12,216 nt of DNA, from positions 1 through 12,216 of the forward strand of contig JAZBOW010000185.1 of the NCBI GenBank assembly GCA_036351335.1, in the 5' to 3' direction. A program made the translations under genes and the position numbers. Under the pieces are notes generated by a model that saw only the letters and a list, made by a program, of their open reading frames with translations, made no database searches and was not told the origin of the DNA. How positions within the stretch are numbered: the stretch's first letter is position 1; each line of letters begins with the position of its first letter. This DNA comes from UBA4459 sp036351335 (GTDB lineage: Bacteria > Bacteroidota > Bacteroidia > Bacteroidales > F082). Shown here piece after piece: positions 1 through 7,162 of this stretch.

Positions 1-7
1 AAATTCA

Positions 8-15
8 TAAATTTG
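8..15 (+). promoter_or_regulatory. Bacteroidota-type -7 promoter element of the OmpA/TPR gene
   Basis: TAAATTTG matches the Bacteroidota housekeeping -7 consensus TAnnTTTG exactly. It lies 34 bases before the chosen ATG at 50, which would give a leader of roughly 30 nt. The matching -33 TTG would fall before the first base of the window, so only half of the promoter can be seen. Confidence 0.5.
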
Positions 16-49
16 TAAATAAATCAGTTTGTTAATAAAAATTAAAACC

Positions 50-2536
50 ATGAAAAAAGTTTACTTTTTGCTCACTAAAGTTATGATCTTCAGCTTGATC
101 TTAGCGTTTCCTATCACTATGATCGGACAGGATGACGGTGGAGATAAAAAAGAAAAGAAAGAAAAAAGCACGTCATTTTCTCCTTATTGGATGATCATGG
201 CAGAAATTGGGCCAAGCTGGTCACATTCCGACCTTGCCAAAAATCAGTATTTACCCGATTTTAATAAAATGGGTTATAATGGTCAACTGGGCATTGGTCG
301 CCAATTCACTTCTGTCATCAGCCTTTATTTAAAAGGTGGATATGGAAGTATTAATGATGCTAAAGAGAATGTAACTTCACCAACACCAGGCCTCAATGCC
401 GTGTGGGGAAGAAATATGAGTTCTGAAGCAACCTATTTTGAGGAAAACCTGAATTTAGGCATTAATCTGAGTAATTTATTTGCTGGTTACCGTGACAGGA
501 CTGTAAATGTAGGCATTCATTTAGGTGTAGGTGCTTCACAGTGGAAATCGACAACCTATGATATGGATACTGATATTGAACTTGCTAATTCAGGCGACTC
601 TAGAACAACAAGTTTAACTGTTCCGGGAGGGGTTAATGTAGATTTCAGGGTAAGTGATCTGGTTGATCTATATGTTGACTATACTTACGTTTGGGTTAAC
701 AATGATTTAGTTGATGGTGCTGAGCATGGTGCAATGCAGGTGTATGATGACGTATGGTCACATTTCAACCTGGGTATCAAATTCAAACTAGGTGGCAACA
801 AAGTAAAGAAGATGGTTGAAAATTTTGGCCTTGTTACTTTACAAACTACGCCTGATCCATTAGAAGAAAAAGGCGATATGGTAGATGTTACCATTACAGG
901 TACATTCCCTCCAAAATATTTTGACAAGAATGCAGTAATGTGTTTCAATCCGGTATTAAAAGCTTCTGACGGACAAGAATTTCCTTTGAAAACGATGAAT
1001 TTCAAAGGCGAAAATGTGATGGGCGACGGGACTTTAATCACCTGGGGTGAAGGTGGTACTTTCACATATACCGATCAAATTCCTTATGATGCAGCAATGA
1101 ATGTTTCTGACCTCGTTGTAGCTCCTGTTGTTTACTTAAACGACGGTGAATCTTATGAATCTTGTGCTGATGCACTCTTGGAAGGTAAAAAAGCCATGCA
1201 GGTGCAGCCTGACAGGAAACTGGCTGACGGAGTTATTCACACTTCAAAATATATGAGACATACTGAAATTGCCAATGCAGCTCCTCATGGATACGAATTG
1301 GAAACTATAATCATGGAACAGGGCCATATTTATTTTGCGAAAAATAAACATAACCTAAACATGAACCTTCCTCTGAATAAAGATGAAGAAAATATGGCTG
1401 CTCTCGCAGGAAACCACAACAACCTCCTAAAAGGATGGGATTTGAAAGAGATAAACATTGAAGGCTGGGCTTCTCCCGAAGGTGAAGAAACTTTTAACCA
1501 GGGATTGTCAGAGCACAGGGCTGGAACTGCTGAAAAATATATGGCTAAAAAGCTTAAAAAAGCAGCTAAAGAAAATGAAGAAGTATTAGATCCTGAAGCA
1601 GTTGAAGTCATCGAAATGATCATGACTGCAAATGGCCCTGACTGGAATGGTTTCATGCAGGCTGTTGAAGCTTCTGATATTAATGATAAAGCGGCTATCA
1701 TCAATGTGATCAATTCAGCCAGCCAGGATCAAAGAGAAGAAGAGATCAGAAATATGATCCTTATATATCCTGAATTGGAAAATGATATTCTTCCTACTTT
1801 AAGGCGTGCTGAAATAAGTGTATTTACATTTGAATATAAGCGACCTGCTGAAGAGATTGCTGAAATGTCAGTTACAGCTCCGGCAGAACTTACATTAGCT
1901 GAGTTATTGTATGCAGCCACTCTTACTGAGGATTTAGAAACGAAACGTGTAATCTATACAAACGTACTGGAGCTTTATCCCAAATGCTACAGGGCTATGA
2001 CAAACCTGGCAGCTGTTGAATTGGCGGAAGGCAATATGGATGAGGCACTGGGATTGTTAGAAGCATCATATGAAAGAAATCCTGAATCATTTGAAACCTT
2101 AAACAACATGGGTGTTTATTATATGATGGAAGGTGACTTTGCTAAAGGAAAAGATTATCTGAACCAGTCGAAAGGTTTAGGTGGTGATGTGGATTACAAT
2201 ATGGGTATTGTAAACATTTATGAAGGTAATTACGGCGAAGCAGTAACGAACCTTCGTGCCGCGAATTGCGACTTCAATCTTGGATTGGCACAGTTGCTAA
2301 ATAAAGATTACAGCGCTGCGGAAAACACATTCAAATGCGTGGAACCAAAAGATGCAGATGTATATTATTTAACAGCAATTACAGCTGCTCGTCAGGATAA
2401 CAAAGAGATGACACTCGATTATCTAGGACAATCTATTAAAGCTAATCCAGAAATGGCTACAAAAGCAACTTTAGATCGTGAATTCCTGAAATATTATACC
2501 GACCCTGCTTTCCAGGCTTTGGTAAATGCACAATAA
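50..2536 (+). CDS. Exported outer-membrane protein: beta-barrel-like region, OmpA-like domain and TPR repeats
   Basis: 828 residues. The start is the ATG at 50 because it opens a classic signal peptide (MKKVYFLL, hydrophobic core, likely cleavage near residue 26 before QDD); the in-frame ATG at 29 only adds seven residues and sits too near the -7 element. After a Lys-rich linker, residues ~45-250 show alternating glycine/aromatic strands typical of a small outer-membrane barrel. Residues ~265-400 look beta-rich and unassigned. Residues ~425-595 form an OmpA-like peptidoglycan-binding domain: IYFAKNKHNLN, then IEGWASPEG, LSEHRAGTAEKYM, and the closing LRRAEISVF. About 95 residues separate the last two, against roughly 30 in classical OmpA domains. 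Residues ~618-800 hold five or six TPR-like helical pairs (for example NLAAVELAEGNMDEALGLLE). Inferred role: tethering the outer membrane to peptidoglycan while the TPRs recruit partners. The architecture is confident, the exact role is not. It appears monocistronic, with a terminator just downstream. Confidence 0.85.
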   Translation: MKKVYFLLTKVMIFSLILAFPITMIGQDDGGDKKEKKEKSTSFSPYWMIMAEIGPSWSHSDLAKNQYLPDFNKMGYNGQLGIGRQFTSVISLYLKGGYGSINDAKENVTSPTPGLNAVWGRNMSSEATYFEENLNLGINLSNLFAGYRDRTVNVGIHLGVGASQWKSTTYDMDTDIELANSGDSRTTSLTVPGGVNVDFRVSDLVDLYVDYTYVWVNNDLVDGAEHGAMQVYDDVWSHFNLGIKFKLGGNKVKKMVENFGLVTLQTTPDPLEEKGDMVDVTITGTFPPKYFDKNAVMCFNPVLKASDGQEFPLKTMNFKGENVMGDGTLITWGEGGTFTYTDQIPYDAAMNVSDLVVAPVVYLNDGESYESCADALLEGKKAMQVQPDRKLADGVIHTSKYMRHTEIANAAPHGYELETIIMEQGHIYFAKNKHNLNMNLPLNKDEENMAALAGNHNNLLKGWDLKEINIEGWASPEGEETFNQGLSEHRAGTAEKYMAKKLKKAAKENEEVLDPEAVEVIEMIMTANGPDWNGFMQAVEASDINDKAAIINVINSASQDQREEEIRNMILIYPELENDILPTLRRAEISVFTFEYKRPAEEIAEMSVTAPAELTLAELLYAATLTEDLETKRVIYTNVLELYPKCYRAMTNLAAVELAEGNMDEALGLLEASYERNPESFETLNNMGVYYMMEGDFAKGKDYLNQSKGLGGDVDYNMGIVNIYEGNYGEAVTNLRAANCDFNLGLAQLLNKDYSAAENTFKCVEPKDADVYYLTAITAARQDNKEMTLDYLGQSIKANPEMATKATLDREFLKYYTDPAFQALVNAQ

Positions 2537-2556
2537 AAGCAAACTGATTTAATACA

Positions 2557-2591
2557 AAAAACCCGGTCTGGAAATGGATCGGGTTTTTTTA
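2557..2591. terminator. Bidirectional terminator between the OmpA/TPR gene and the dNK gene
   Basis: The stem ACCCGGTC (2561-2568) pairs with GATCGGGT (2577-2584), with one G-U pair and an 8-nt loop. An A-run on the left (2556-2561) and a T-run on the right (2584-2590) give a U-tract in either direction. It lies between two convergent genes whose stops are at 2536 (+) and 2610 (-), so it probably ends both transcripts. Confidence 0.85.
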
Positions 2592-2609
2592 TTGTTATTA
2601 AAGAGTGTA

Positions 2610-3239
2610 TTAAAAAGTCACCCGGTGTATACCAAGCGGGTAGGTTTTATCAATCACACTTACCACTTTCTGATAATCATTTTCGTTGTTCACAAAATCA
2701 ATCTTATTGGTATCCAACACCAGTACCCTCATATTACTTTGCTTTATAAACTCGAAGTATCCTTCCTGAATTTTATCCAGATAAGCATTTTCAATCTCCT
2801 GTTCATAAGGCCTGCCCCGTTGTTTGATATTTTGCTGAAGTTTTGTTGTTTCTACATGCAGAAAGACAAAAAGATCAGGCTTGGGCAATTGCTGGTGAAT
2901 GATGTTGAAAAAACGTGTATATAATTTATATTCATCAATTTGCAATGTCTTTTTCGCGAAAATGAGTGACTTGATAATGTAATAATCAGAAATGGTAAAA
3001 GTTTTAAAAAGATCCTGTGGACCCAGTTGATCTTTCAACTGCTGGAAACGAGAGGCAAGAAAGGACATTTCAAGCGGAAAAGCATACTTATCAGGCTCCT
3101 TGTAAAATTTGGGCAGAAAAGAATTTTCTTCAAACTGCTCAAGGATAAGTTTTGCATTATATTCATCTGCAATACGACTTGCAAGCGATGTTTTTCCCGC
3201 CCCAATGTTACCTTCAATAGCTATAAAATTATATTTCAT
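2610..3239 (-). CDS. Deoxynucleoside kinase (dCK/dGK family)
   Basis: 209 residues, the usual length for bacterial deoxynucleoside kinases, which use ATP to phosphorylate deoxynucleosides to the 5'-monophosphate in the salvage route to dNTPs. The P-loop is GNIGAGKTS (residues 10-18), at the very N-terminus as the family requires. SDYYIIKSLIFAK (84-96) corresponds to the acidic/aromatic substrate-binding motif, and RGRPYEQEI (141-149) is the arginine-rich lid that closes over the ATP phosphates. The stretch PDLFVFLHV (121-129) is the core strand before the lid. Substrate preference (dA, dG, dC) cannot be read from the sequence. The start ATG overlaps the folK stop in an ATGA arrangement, so translation is probably coupled and the two form an operon transcribed from upstream of folK. 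Pairing of folK with a deoxynucleoside kinase is, from memory, seen in other bacteria too. Confidence 0.88.
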   Translation of the reverse strand: MKYNFIAIEGNIGAGKTSLASRIADEYNAKLILEQFEENSFLPKFYKEPDKYAFPLEMSFLASRFQQLKDQLGPQDLFKTFTISDYYIIKSLIFAKKTLQIDEYKLYTRFFNIIHQQLPKPDLFVFLHVETTKLQQNIKQRGRPYEQEIENAYLDKIQEGYFEFIKQSNMRVLVLDTNKIDFVNNENDYQKVVSVIDKTYPLGIHRVTF

Positions 3240-3751
3240 CTTTCCTCATCTCTTCTTAAAACCATCACTTCCTGGTGATCATCTAATGCAGCCAGCAGTT
3301 CAATATTCGTTTTTTTAAGCACGGGATGCACAAAATCCGGAGCTATTTCCGCCAGTGGCATCAATGTAAACCGCCTCATGTGCAAACGTGGGTGAGGCAC
3401 TACTAAGCGCGGCGTGTCAATTATTTCGTTATCGAAATACAGGATATCAATATCCATGCGCCTCGACTCGAATTGCCCATTCCGATTCCGTATTCTTCCA
3501 AGCTTTGTTTCAATTTCTAATACACATTCTAACAATTCAACCGGTGCTAAATAAGTTTCGATGCGCAGTATCTGGTTAAGAAATTTCTGATCGGTTTCAA
3601 ACCCCCAGGCTTCGCTTTCATATACAGATGAACACTTGTATAAGCTACCTGCCAAAATATCTATCATCACCGCAGCTTGCCTGATCAGATCATATCGCGG
3701 CTCGATATTACCACCGGTTAAAAGGTATGCGGTATGTTTTTTTTTTGCCAT
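3236..3751 (-). CDS. folK: 2-amino-4-hydroxy-6-hydroxymethyldihydropteridine pyrophosphokinase
   Basis: 171 residues, normal for FolK (HPPK), the cytoplasmic enzyme that transfers pyrophosphate from ATP to 6-hydroxymethyl-7,8-dihydropterin in folate synthesis. Visible hallmarks are AYLLTGGNI near the N-terminus (residues 8-16), YESEAWG (44-50), FLNQILRIET (57-66), LGRIRNRNG (84-92), the signature SRRMDIDIL (96-104) whose aspartates D100 and D102 bind the two Mg ions, and VPHPRLHMRRF (118-128). The ATG at 3751 is chosen; an in-frame TTG at 3760 would add only three residues and would sit almost on the predicted transcription start. Codons 2-5 contain a run of ten adenines, preceded by a run of seven (see findings). 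The stop overlaps the deoxynucleoside kinase start by 4 nt. folP and other folate genes are not in the window. Confidence 0.93.
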   Translation of the reverse strand: MAKKKHTAYLLTGGNIEPRYDLIRQAAVMIDILAGSLYKCSSVYESEAWGFETDQKFLNQILRIETYLAPVELLECVLEIETKLGRIRNRNGQFESRRMDIDILYFDNEIIDTPRLVVPHPRLHMRRFTLMPLAEIAPDFVHPVLKKTNIELLAALDDHQEVMVLRRDEER

Positions 3752-3765
3752 TTTTTTCAATCACA

Positions 3766-3773
3766 CAAATTTA
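3766..3773 (-). promoter_or_regulatory. -7 promoter element of folK-dNK
   Basis: Read on the minus strand this is TAAATTTG, an exact TAnnTTTG match, ending 14 bases before the folK ATG; the leader would be under 10 nt. No clear -33 TTG is present at the expected distance. A 13-bp palindrome, AAAACC-G-GGTTTT, lies just upstream at 3801-3813 and may be chance or a weak operator. Confidence 0.45.
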
Positions 3774-3909
3774 AGAAATGCATGCCTTTAAGTTCTTCAT
3801 AAAACCGGGTTTTAATCCAAAGTAATCAACAATTGAATGAAATATTCCATTTTATTCAAAGAATAGATTAAACGAAAAAACTATCCCGGCTAAATAAAAA
3901 GACAAATAG

Positions 3910-3940
3910 TTGAATCCCAACAGCATTTTTATTAATATTG
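3910..3940 (+). promoter_or_regulatory. Predicted sppA promoter (-33 TTG and -7 TAATATTG)
   Basis: TTG at 3910-3912 is followed after 20 bases by TAATATTG (3933-3940), which differs from TAnnTTTG at one position. The spacing is right for the Bacteroidota primary sigma factor. Transcription would start near 3946, leaving a leader of about 28 nt before the sppA ATG at 3974. Confidence 0.5.
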
Positions 3941-3973
3941 TAAGGATTAAATTGCACCTTAAAATATATTGAC

Positions 3974-5752
3974 ATGAAAGAATTCTTTAAATTTATGTTT
4001 GCCTCATTTCTTGGTACACTGCTCACCTTGCTTGTTATCGGCTTGATATTTATTGGCATGATAGCCGGCATTGTATCCATGTCGCAGGATAAAGAAGTTG
4101 AAGTAAAATCCAACAGTGTATTGCACATCAGTTGGAAAACACCCATCCTCGATCGTGGTTCCGATAACCCTTTTGAGAATTTTGATTTTAACTCCATGGA
4201 AAGCAATAAACCCGTTGGATTGAATGATATTTTGGAGAATCTTGAGAAAGCTTCGAAAGACCCAAATATTGATGGTATTTTTCTTGACATGGAAACAGTT
4301 CCAGCCGGGATGGCTGCATTGGAAGAAATTCGGGATAAAATGATGGCTTTCAAAGAAAGTGGGAAGTTTATTATCAGCTATGCTAATAATTATGATCAGA
4401 AAGGCTATTACCTTGCCAGCCTGGCCGACGAAATCTATCTGAATCCGGAAGGTATGATCCTTTTTAAAGGTTTACATGCACAGTTGATGTTCTTTAAGGG
4501 ATTGCTGGAAAAAATTGATGTTGACATGCAGATCTTACGCGGACCTGATAACAAATTTAAAAGCGCTGTGGAGCCGCTCATGCTTGAAAAAATGAGTGAA
4601 GCCAACAGGGAGCAATTTGAAACACTTTTAAATTCAGCATGGGGACAAATGTTGATGGATATTTCCGACAGCCGCAATATCAGCATTGGCGATCTGAATA
4701 AAATTGCCGACAAATTGGAATTAACTTCTGCCGATAATGCCCTTGAATACAATTTTATTGACGGTATTATGTATCGCGATGAACTGATCGATGTGCTCAA
4801 AGAAAAAACTGGTCGTGAAGATGACGATAAAGTAAGAAGCATCAGCTTTGGAAAGTATACCAAAGCGAAAGACAGGAAAGAGCGCAAGATGACCAAAAAC
4901 AAAGTGGCTGTTATATTTGCCGAAGGAAGCATAGTGCAGGGCAAGGGCGGACAGGGAGAAATAGGATCTGCTTCACTGGCTGCTACCATACGAAAAGTAA
5001 GAAAAGATGATAATGTAAAGGCCATTGTATTCCGGGTAAACTCACCAGGTGGTGATGCCCAGGCATCTGAAGAAATTCGTCGGGAAGTAGAGCTTGCGGG
5101 TGCCAATATACCTTTTATAGTTTCTATGGGTAACGTGGCCGCGTCAGGTGGCTATTGGATTTCGACCAGTGCTGATTATATTTTCGCACAACCTACCACC
5201 ATCACAGGGTCTATTGGTGTATTTGGCATCATTCCAAATTTCAAAAAATTGTTCAACGACAAATTGGGAATTACTTTTGATGAAGTGATGACCAACGAAA
5301 ATTCGGATTTTATTGATGTGATGAAACCAATGAGTGAATTCCAGAAAGCTAAATTGAACGAACAGATTGTAGAAATTTATGAAGATTTTACCGAGCTTGT
5401 GGCCACTACAAGAAACCTGGATGTGGCATACGTGAACGAAGTTGGCAGGGGCCGGGTATGGCTCGGAACTGACGCGCTTGAAAAGAAACTGGTCGACCAG
5501 ATGGGTGGACTGGAGGATGCAATCGCCTATGCCATCGAGCAAGCTGAATTAGGAGAGGAATTCCGCATATCAGAATACCCAAAGCAAAAAGATTTCTTCG
5601 AACAATTGGCAAAAGAGATCATGGGTGATGTGAAGACTCGGATCATCGGGAATGAATTAGGCGATTTCAAATCGTATTATGATCAATACCAGAGCATTCG
5701 CAACATGGAAGGTGTGCAGGCACGTTTACCATTTGTATATACTATCAATTAA
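3974..5752 (+). CDS. sppA: Signal peptide peptidase SppA, 67K type
   Basis: 592 residues, the length of the fused two-domain (E. coli-like) SppA rather than the short single-domain form. One N-terminal membrane segment (residues ~6-36, FMFASFLGTLLTLLVIGLIF onward) anchors the enzyme, and the rest should face the periplasm. SppA cleaves signal peptides left in the membrane after processing. The Ser/Lys dyad is complete: general-base lysine K196 in the N-terminal half within DNKFKSAVEP, and nucleophile S391 in the C-terminal half within GNVAASGGYW. FRVNSPGGD (353-361) and ITGSIGVFG mark the ClpP-like crotonase fold of the C-terminal half. The ATG at 3974 sits directly before the charged/hydrophobic anchor and 28 nt after the predicted transcription start. 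The gene is divergent from folK and closed by a strong terminator, so it appears monocistronic. Confidence 0.94.
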   Translation: MKEFFKFMFASFLGTLLTLLVIGLIFIGMIAGIVSMSQDKEVEVKSNSVLHISWKTPILDRGSDNPFENFDFNSMESNKPVGLNDILENLEKASKDPNIDGIFLDMETVPAGMAALEEIRDKMMAFKESGKFIISYANNYDQKGYYLASLADEIYLNPEGMILFKGLHAQLMFFKGLLEKIDVDMQILRGPDNKFKSAVEPLMLEKMSEANREQFETLLNSAWGQMLMDISDSRNISIGDLNKIADKLELTSADNALEYNFIDGIMYRDELIDVLKEKTGREDDDKVRSISFGKYTKAKDRKERKMTKNKVAVIFAEGSIVQGKGGQGEIGSASLAATIRKVRKDDNVKAIVFRVNSPGGDAQASEEIRREVELAGANIPFIVSMGNVAASGGYWISTSADYIFAQPTTITGSIGVFGIIPNFKKLFNDKLGITFDEVMTNENSDFIDVMKPMSEFQKAKLNEQIVEIYEDFTELVATTRNLDVAYVNEVGRGRVWLGTDALEKKLVDQMGGLEDAIAYAIEQAELGEEFRISEYPKQKDFFEQLAKEIMGDVKTRIIGNELGDFKSYYDQYQSIRNMEGVQARLPFVYTIN

Positions 5753-5773
5753 TATTTCTTAAAACATTAGAGG

Positions 5774-5811
5774 AAGGGATAATGACGAAAAAAACCATTA
5801 TCCCTTTTTTT
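5774..5811 (+). terminator. sppA: Rho-independent terminator after sppA
   Basis: A perfect 11-bp stem, AAGGGATAATG (5774-5784) with CATTATCCCTT (5796-5806), has an 11-nt A-rich loop and runs into seven T residues (5805-5811). It lies 21 bases after the sppA stop. Confidence 0.93.
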
Positions 5812-5905
5812 ATTATTGCTATCAGACAACAAAACGCAGGACAAGAGATATACTGTTATATTGTTAACTATTTGTTAATTAATAACTAACATGGAATTTA
5901 TTGAT

Positions 5906-5913
5906 TACTTTCG
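5906..5913 (+). promoter_or_regulatory. Possible -7 element of the 5949 gene
   Basis: TACTTTCG has one mismatch to TAnnTTTG and lies 35 bases before the ATG at 5949. No -33 TTG is found at the right distance. The AT-rich stretch just upstream contains TAACTA twice, 18 bases apart (5865-5870 and 5883-5888), of unknown meaning. The preceding strong terminator means some promoter must lie between about 5812 and 5940. Confidence 0.3.
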
Positions 5914-5948
5914 GCCCACTTATAATTATTTTTACTAAATACAAACAC

Positions 5949-6689
5949 ATGAAAAAAACTTTTATGCTCGTCGCTTTACTAACAGGAGCGATAATGATGA
6001 CCATAGGTCAAACTGATTACAAAATGTGGCAACTGGTATATTTAAAAGCACTGCCCGGCGCTGATATGGAAGCCGCTGCAAAGGCTATGGCTGACCACAA
6101 CAAAACCTTTCACCCTGATGGAAAATATCATGCCTCTGTATGGGCCAATAATACGGGTAGTCGTGTAGGAACCCTCGTATGGGTAATGGGACCTGCTACT
6201 TTTACAGATCATGATGACCGCCCTTCCGGTAAAAGCCACGATGAAGACTGGCGTAACGTTACAAAGTATTTCAAAGTCGTAGCTAACGAGTATTGGAAAT
6301 TGGATGAGAAGAAATCCTATGTACCTGAAGACTTCAAGTATGGAGATAAGGTTATATGGACAATTTATGATATAGCTCCGGGAGAAGGATACAGATTCGC
6401 AGCTTTATTAGAGAAAATTTCTGAAGTATATAAACAGAAAAATTATGACCACAATTTCGCTGTTTACTGGAATAAATTCGATAATAAAGAAGGTCGCGAT
6501 GCAGCTATCGAAGTATCATTTAGCAAATGGGCTTTTATAGACGAAGACAATTCTATGAAAAAGGATTTTGAAGAAGTTCATGGCGAAGGTAGCTGGTGGA
6601 AAGCAATTGAAGAATACCGTGATTGTGTAATCTCTTCAGAAGATGAAGTTTCTGTATTAATTCCGGAAATGAGTGCCCCTGTTGAATAA
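5949..6689 (+). CDS. Secreted protein of unknown function with two similar halves
   Basis: 246 residues; I do not recognise a named family. The ATG at 5949 is chosen because MKKTFMLVALLTGAIMMTIG is a good signal peptide, probably cleaved before QTD (residue 21); the TTG at 5901 would bury it behind 16 extra residues. No lipobox cysteine is seen, so it should be periplasmic or secreted. The mature part seems to consist of two related halves of about 90 residues. One begins MWQLVYLKALPG (26-37) and runs to about 116; the other begins VIWTIYDIAPGEG (135-147) and runs to about 226. Each has a strand, a Pro-Gly turn, a long helix, a Tyr/Trp-rich strand (ASVWAN, AVYWNK) and a further strand, resembling a tandem ferredoxin-like (dimeric alpha-beta barrel, NIPSNAP/ABM-like) layout. 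That fold is inference only. A His/Asp-rich stretch, TDHDDRPSGKSHDED (86-100), could bind a metal. It is flanked by terminators and so is a single-gene unit. Confidence 0.7.
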   Translation: MKKTFMLVALLTGAIMMTIGQTDYKMWQLVYLKALPGADMEAAAKAMADHNKTFHPDGKYHASVWANNTGSRVGTLVWVMGPATFTDHDDRPSGKSHDEDWRNVTKYFKVVANEYWKLDEKKSYVPEDFKYGDKVIWTIYDIAPGEGYRFAALLEKISEVYKQKNYDHNFAVYWNKFDNKEGRDAAIEVSFSKWAFIDEDNSMKKDFEEVHGEGSWWKAIEEYRDCVISSEDEVSVLIPEMSAPVE

Positions 6690-6711
6690 AGCACCTTCAT
6701 TAAAAAAATTG

Positions 6712-6743
6712 ATCCCGGCAGAGTCATCTTCCGGGATTTTTTT
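6712..6743 (+). terminator. Rho-independent terminator after the 5949 gene
   Basis: The stem ATCCCGG (6712-6718) pairs perfectly with CCGGGAT (6731-6737) around a 12-nt loop, followed by seven T residues (6737-6743). It begins 22 bases after the stop. Confidence 0.9.
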
Positions 6744-6765
6744 ATTCAAACTTTAGTCAAATTTA

Positions 6766-6773
6766 TATCTTCG
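6766..6773 (+). promoter_or_regulatory. Possible -7 element of the tfoX-like gene cluster
   Basis: TATCTTCG differs from TAnnTTTG at one base and lies 44 bases before the ATG at 6818. It falls between the upstream terminator and a palindrome at 6782-6798, where a promoter is expected. No -33 TTG is recognisable, so the call is weak. Confidence 0.35.
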
Positions 6774-6781
6774 CAACACGC

Positions 6782-6798
6782 CTGACCAAACTGGTCAG
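6782..6798. promoter_or_regulatory. Inverted repeat CTGACCA-AAC-TGGTCAG, candidate operator
   Basis: Two perfect 7-bp arms with a 3-base spacer lie 19 bases before the first gene of the 6818-9737 cluster and 8 bases after a possible -7 element, close to the expected transcription start. There is no T-run, so it is not a terminator. The dyad GACCA...TGGTC resembles operators of dimeric helix-turn-helix repressors such as TetR-family proteins, but no regulator gene is in the window. A leader hairpin is the alternative. Confidence 0.5.
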
Positions 6799-6817
6799 CA
6801 AATCCAATTCATATCTT

Positions 6818-7162
6818 ATGGCATTTGATGAATTCCTGGCAGACCGCATTCGTGTCGCATTGAAAGAGAAAAAATCCCGCTTCACTGAAAAGCAAATGAT
6901 GGGCGGTCTGGCATTTATGGTCAACGAGAAAATGTGCGTGGGTGTCATTAAAAACAACATGATGGCTCGAATTGATCCTGAATTTTATGAAGAATCGATT
7001 ACAAAGCCCGGTTGCCGACCCATGGATTTTACAGGAAGACCTATGAAAGGCTGGGTATATTTAGAACCGGAAGCCATCGACATGGATGATGATTTGAACG
7101 AATGGGTAAAACTGGCACTTGATTACAATCCCAAAGCGAAATCAAGTAAAAAGAAAAAGTAA
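6818..7162 (+). CDS. TfoX/Sxy N-terminal domain protein
   Basis: 114 residues made almost wholly of the TfoX N-terminal domain. Diagnostic segments are MGGLAFMVNEKMCVGVIKNN (residues 28-47), ARIDPEFYEE, and MDFTGRPMKGWVYLEPEAID (68-87). The C-terminal helix-hairpin-helix domain of full TfoX/Sxy competence regulators is absent, which is usual for these short stand-alone proteins; their function is not established and a competence role should not be assumed. The tail is a basic run, SSKKKK. Its TAA stop is followed immediately by the ATG of the DUF5655 gene in the same frame, with no intervening base, so the two are certainly co-transcribed (see findings). It is the first gene after a terminator and a candidate operator, so it probably leads an operon. 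Confidence 0.85.
   Translation: MAFDEFLADRIRVALKEKKSRFTEKQMMGGLAFMVNEKMCVGVIKNNMMARIDPEFYEESITKPGCRPMDFTGRPMKGWVYLEPEAIDMDDDLNEWVKLALDYNPKAKSSKKKK

Noticed and set aside
685..1920. Three minus-strand open frames (685-1065, 1330-1713, 1729-1920) within the OmpA/TPR gene
   Set aside because: They carry no domain signature and lie entirely within well-supported OmpA-domain and other coding sequence on the plus strand.
3801..3813. 13-bp palindrome AAAACC-G-GGTTTT between folK and sppA
   Set aside because: The A/T outer arms are common in such DNA, there is no second copy nearby, and it does not coincide with either predicted -7 element. Kept only as a note on the folK promoter.
4435..5106. Long 223-codon open frame on the minus strand inside sppA
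   Set aside because: The plus-strand frame is an unmistakable SppA with an intact catalytic dyad. The minus frame is Ser/Leu-rich, low-complexity and without motifs, as expected for a reverse-strand shadow.
5901..5948. TTG start adding 16 residues to the secreted 5949 protein
   Set aside because: The extension precedes a complete signal peptide starting MKKTF and overlaps the possible -7 element, so it is likely untranslated leader.
6818..7162. Natural-competence regulator TfoX
   Set aside because: Only the N-terminal domain is present, and no other competence gene is in the window. Naming it a competence regulator would over-read the match.
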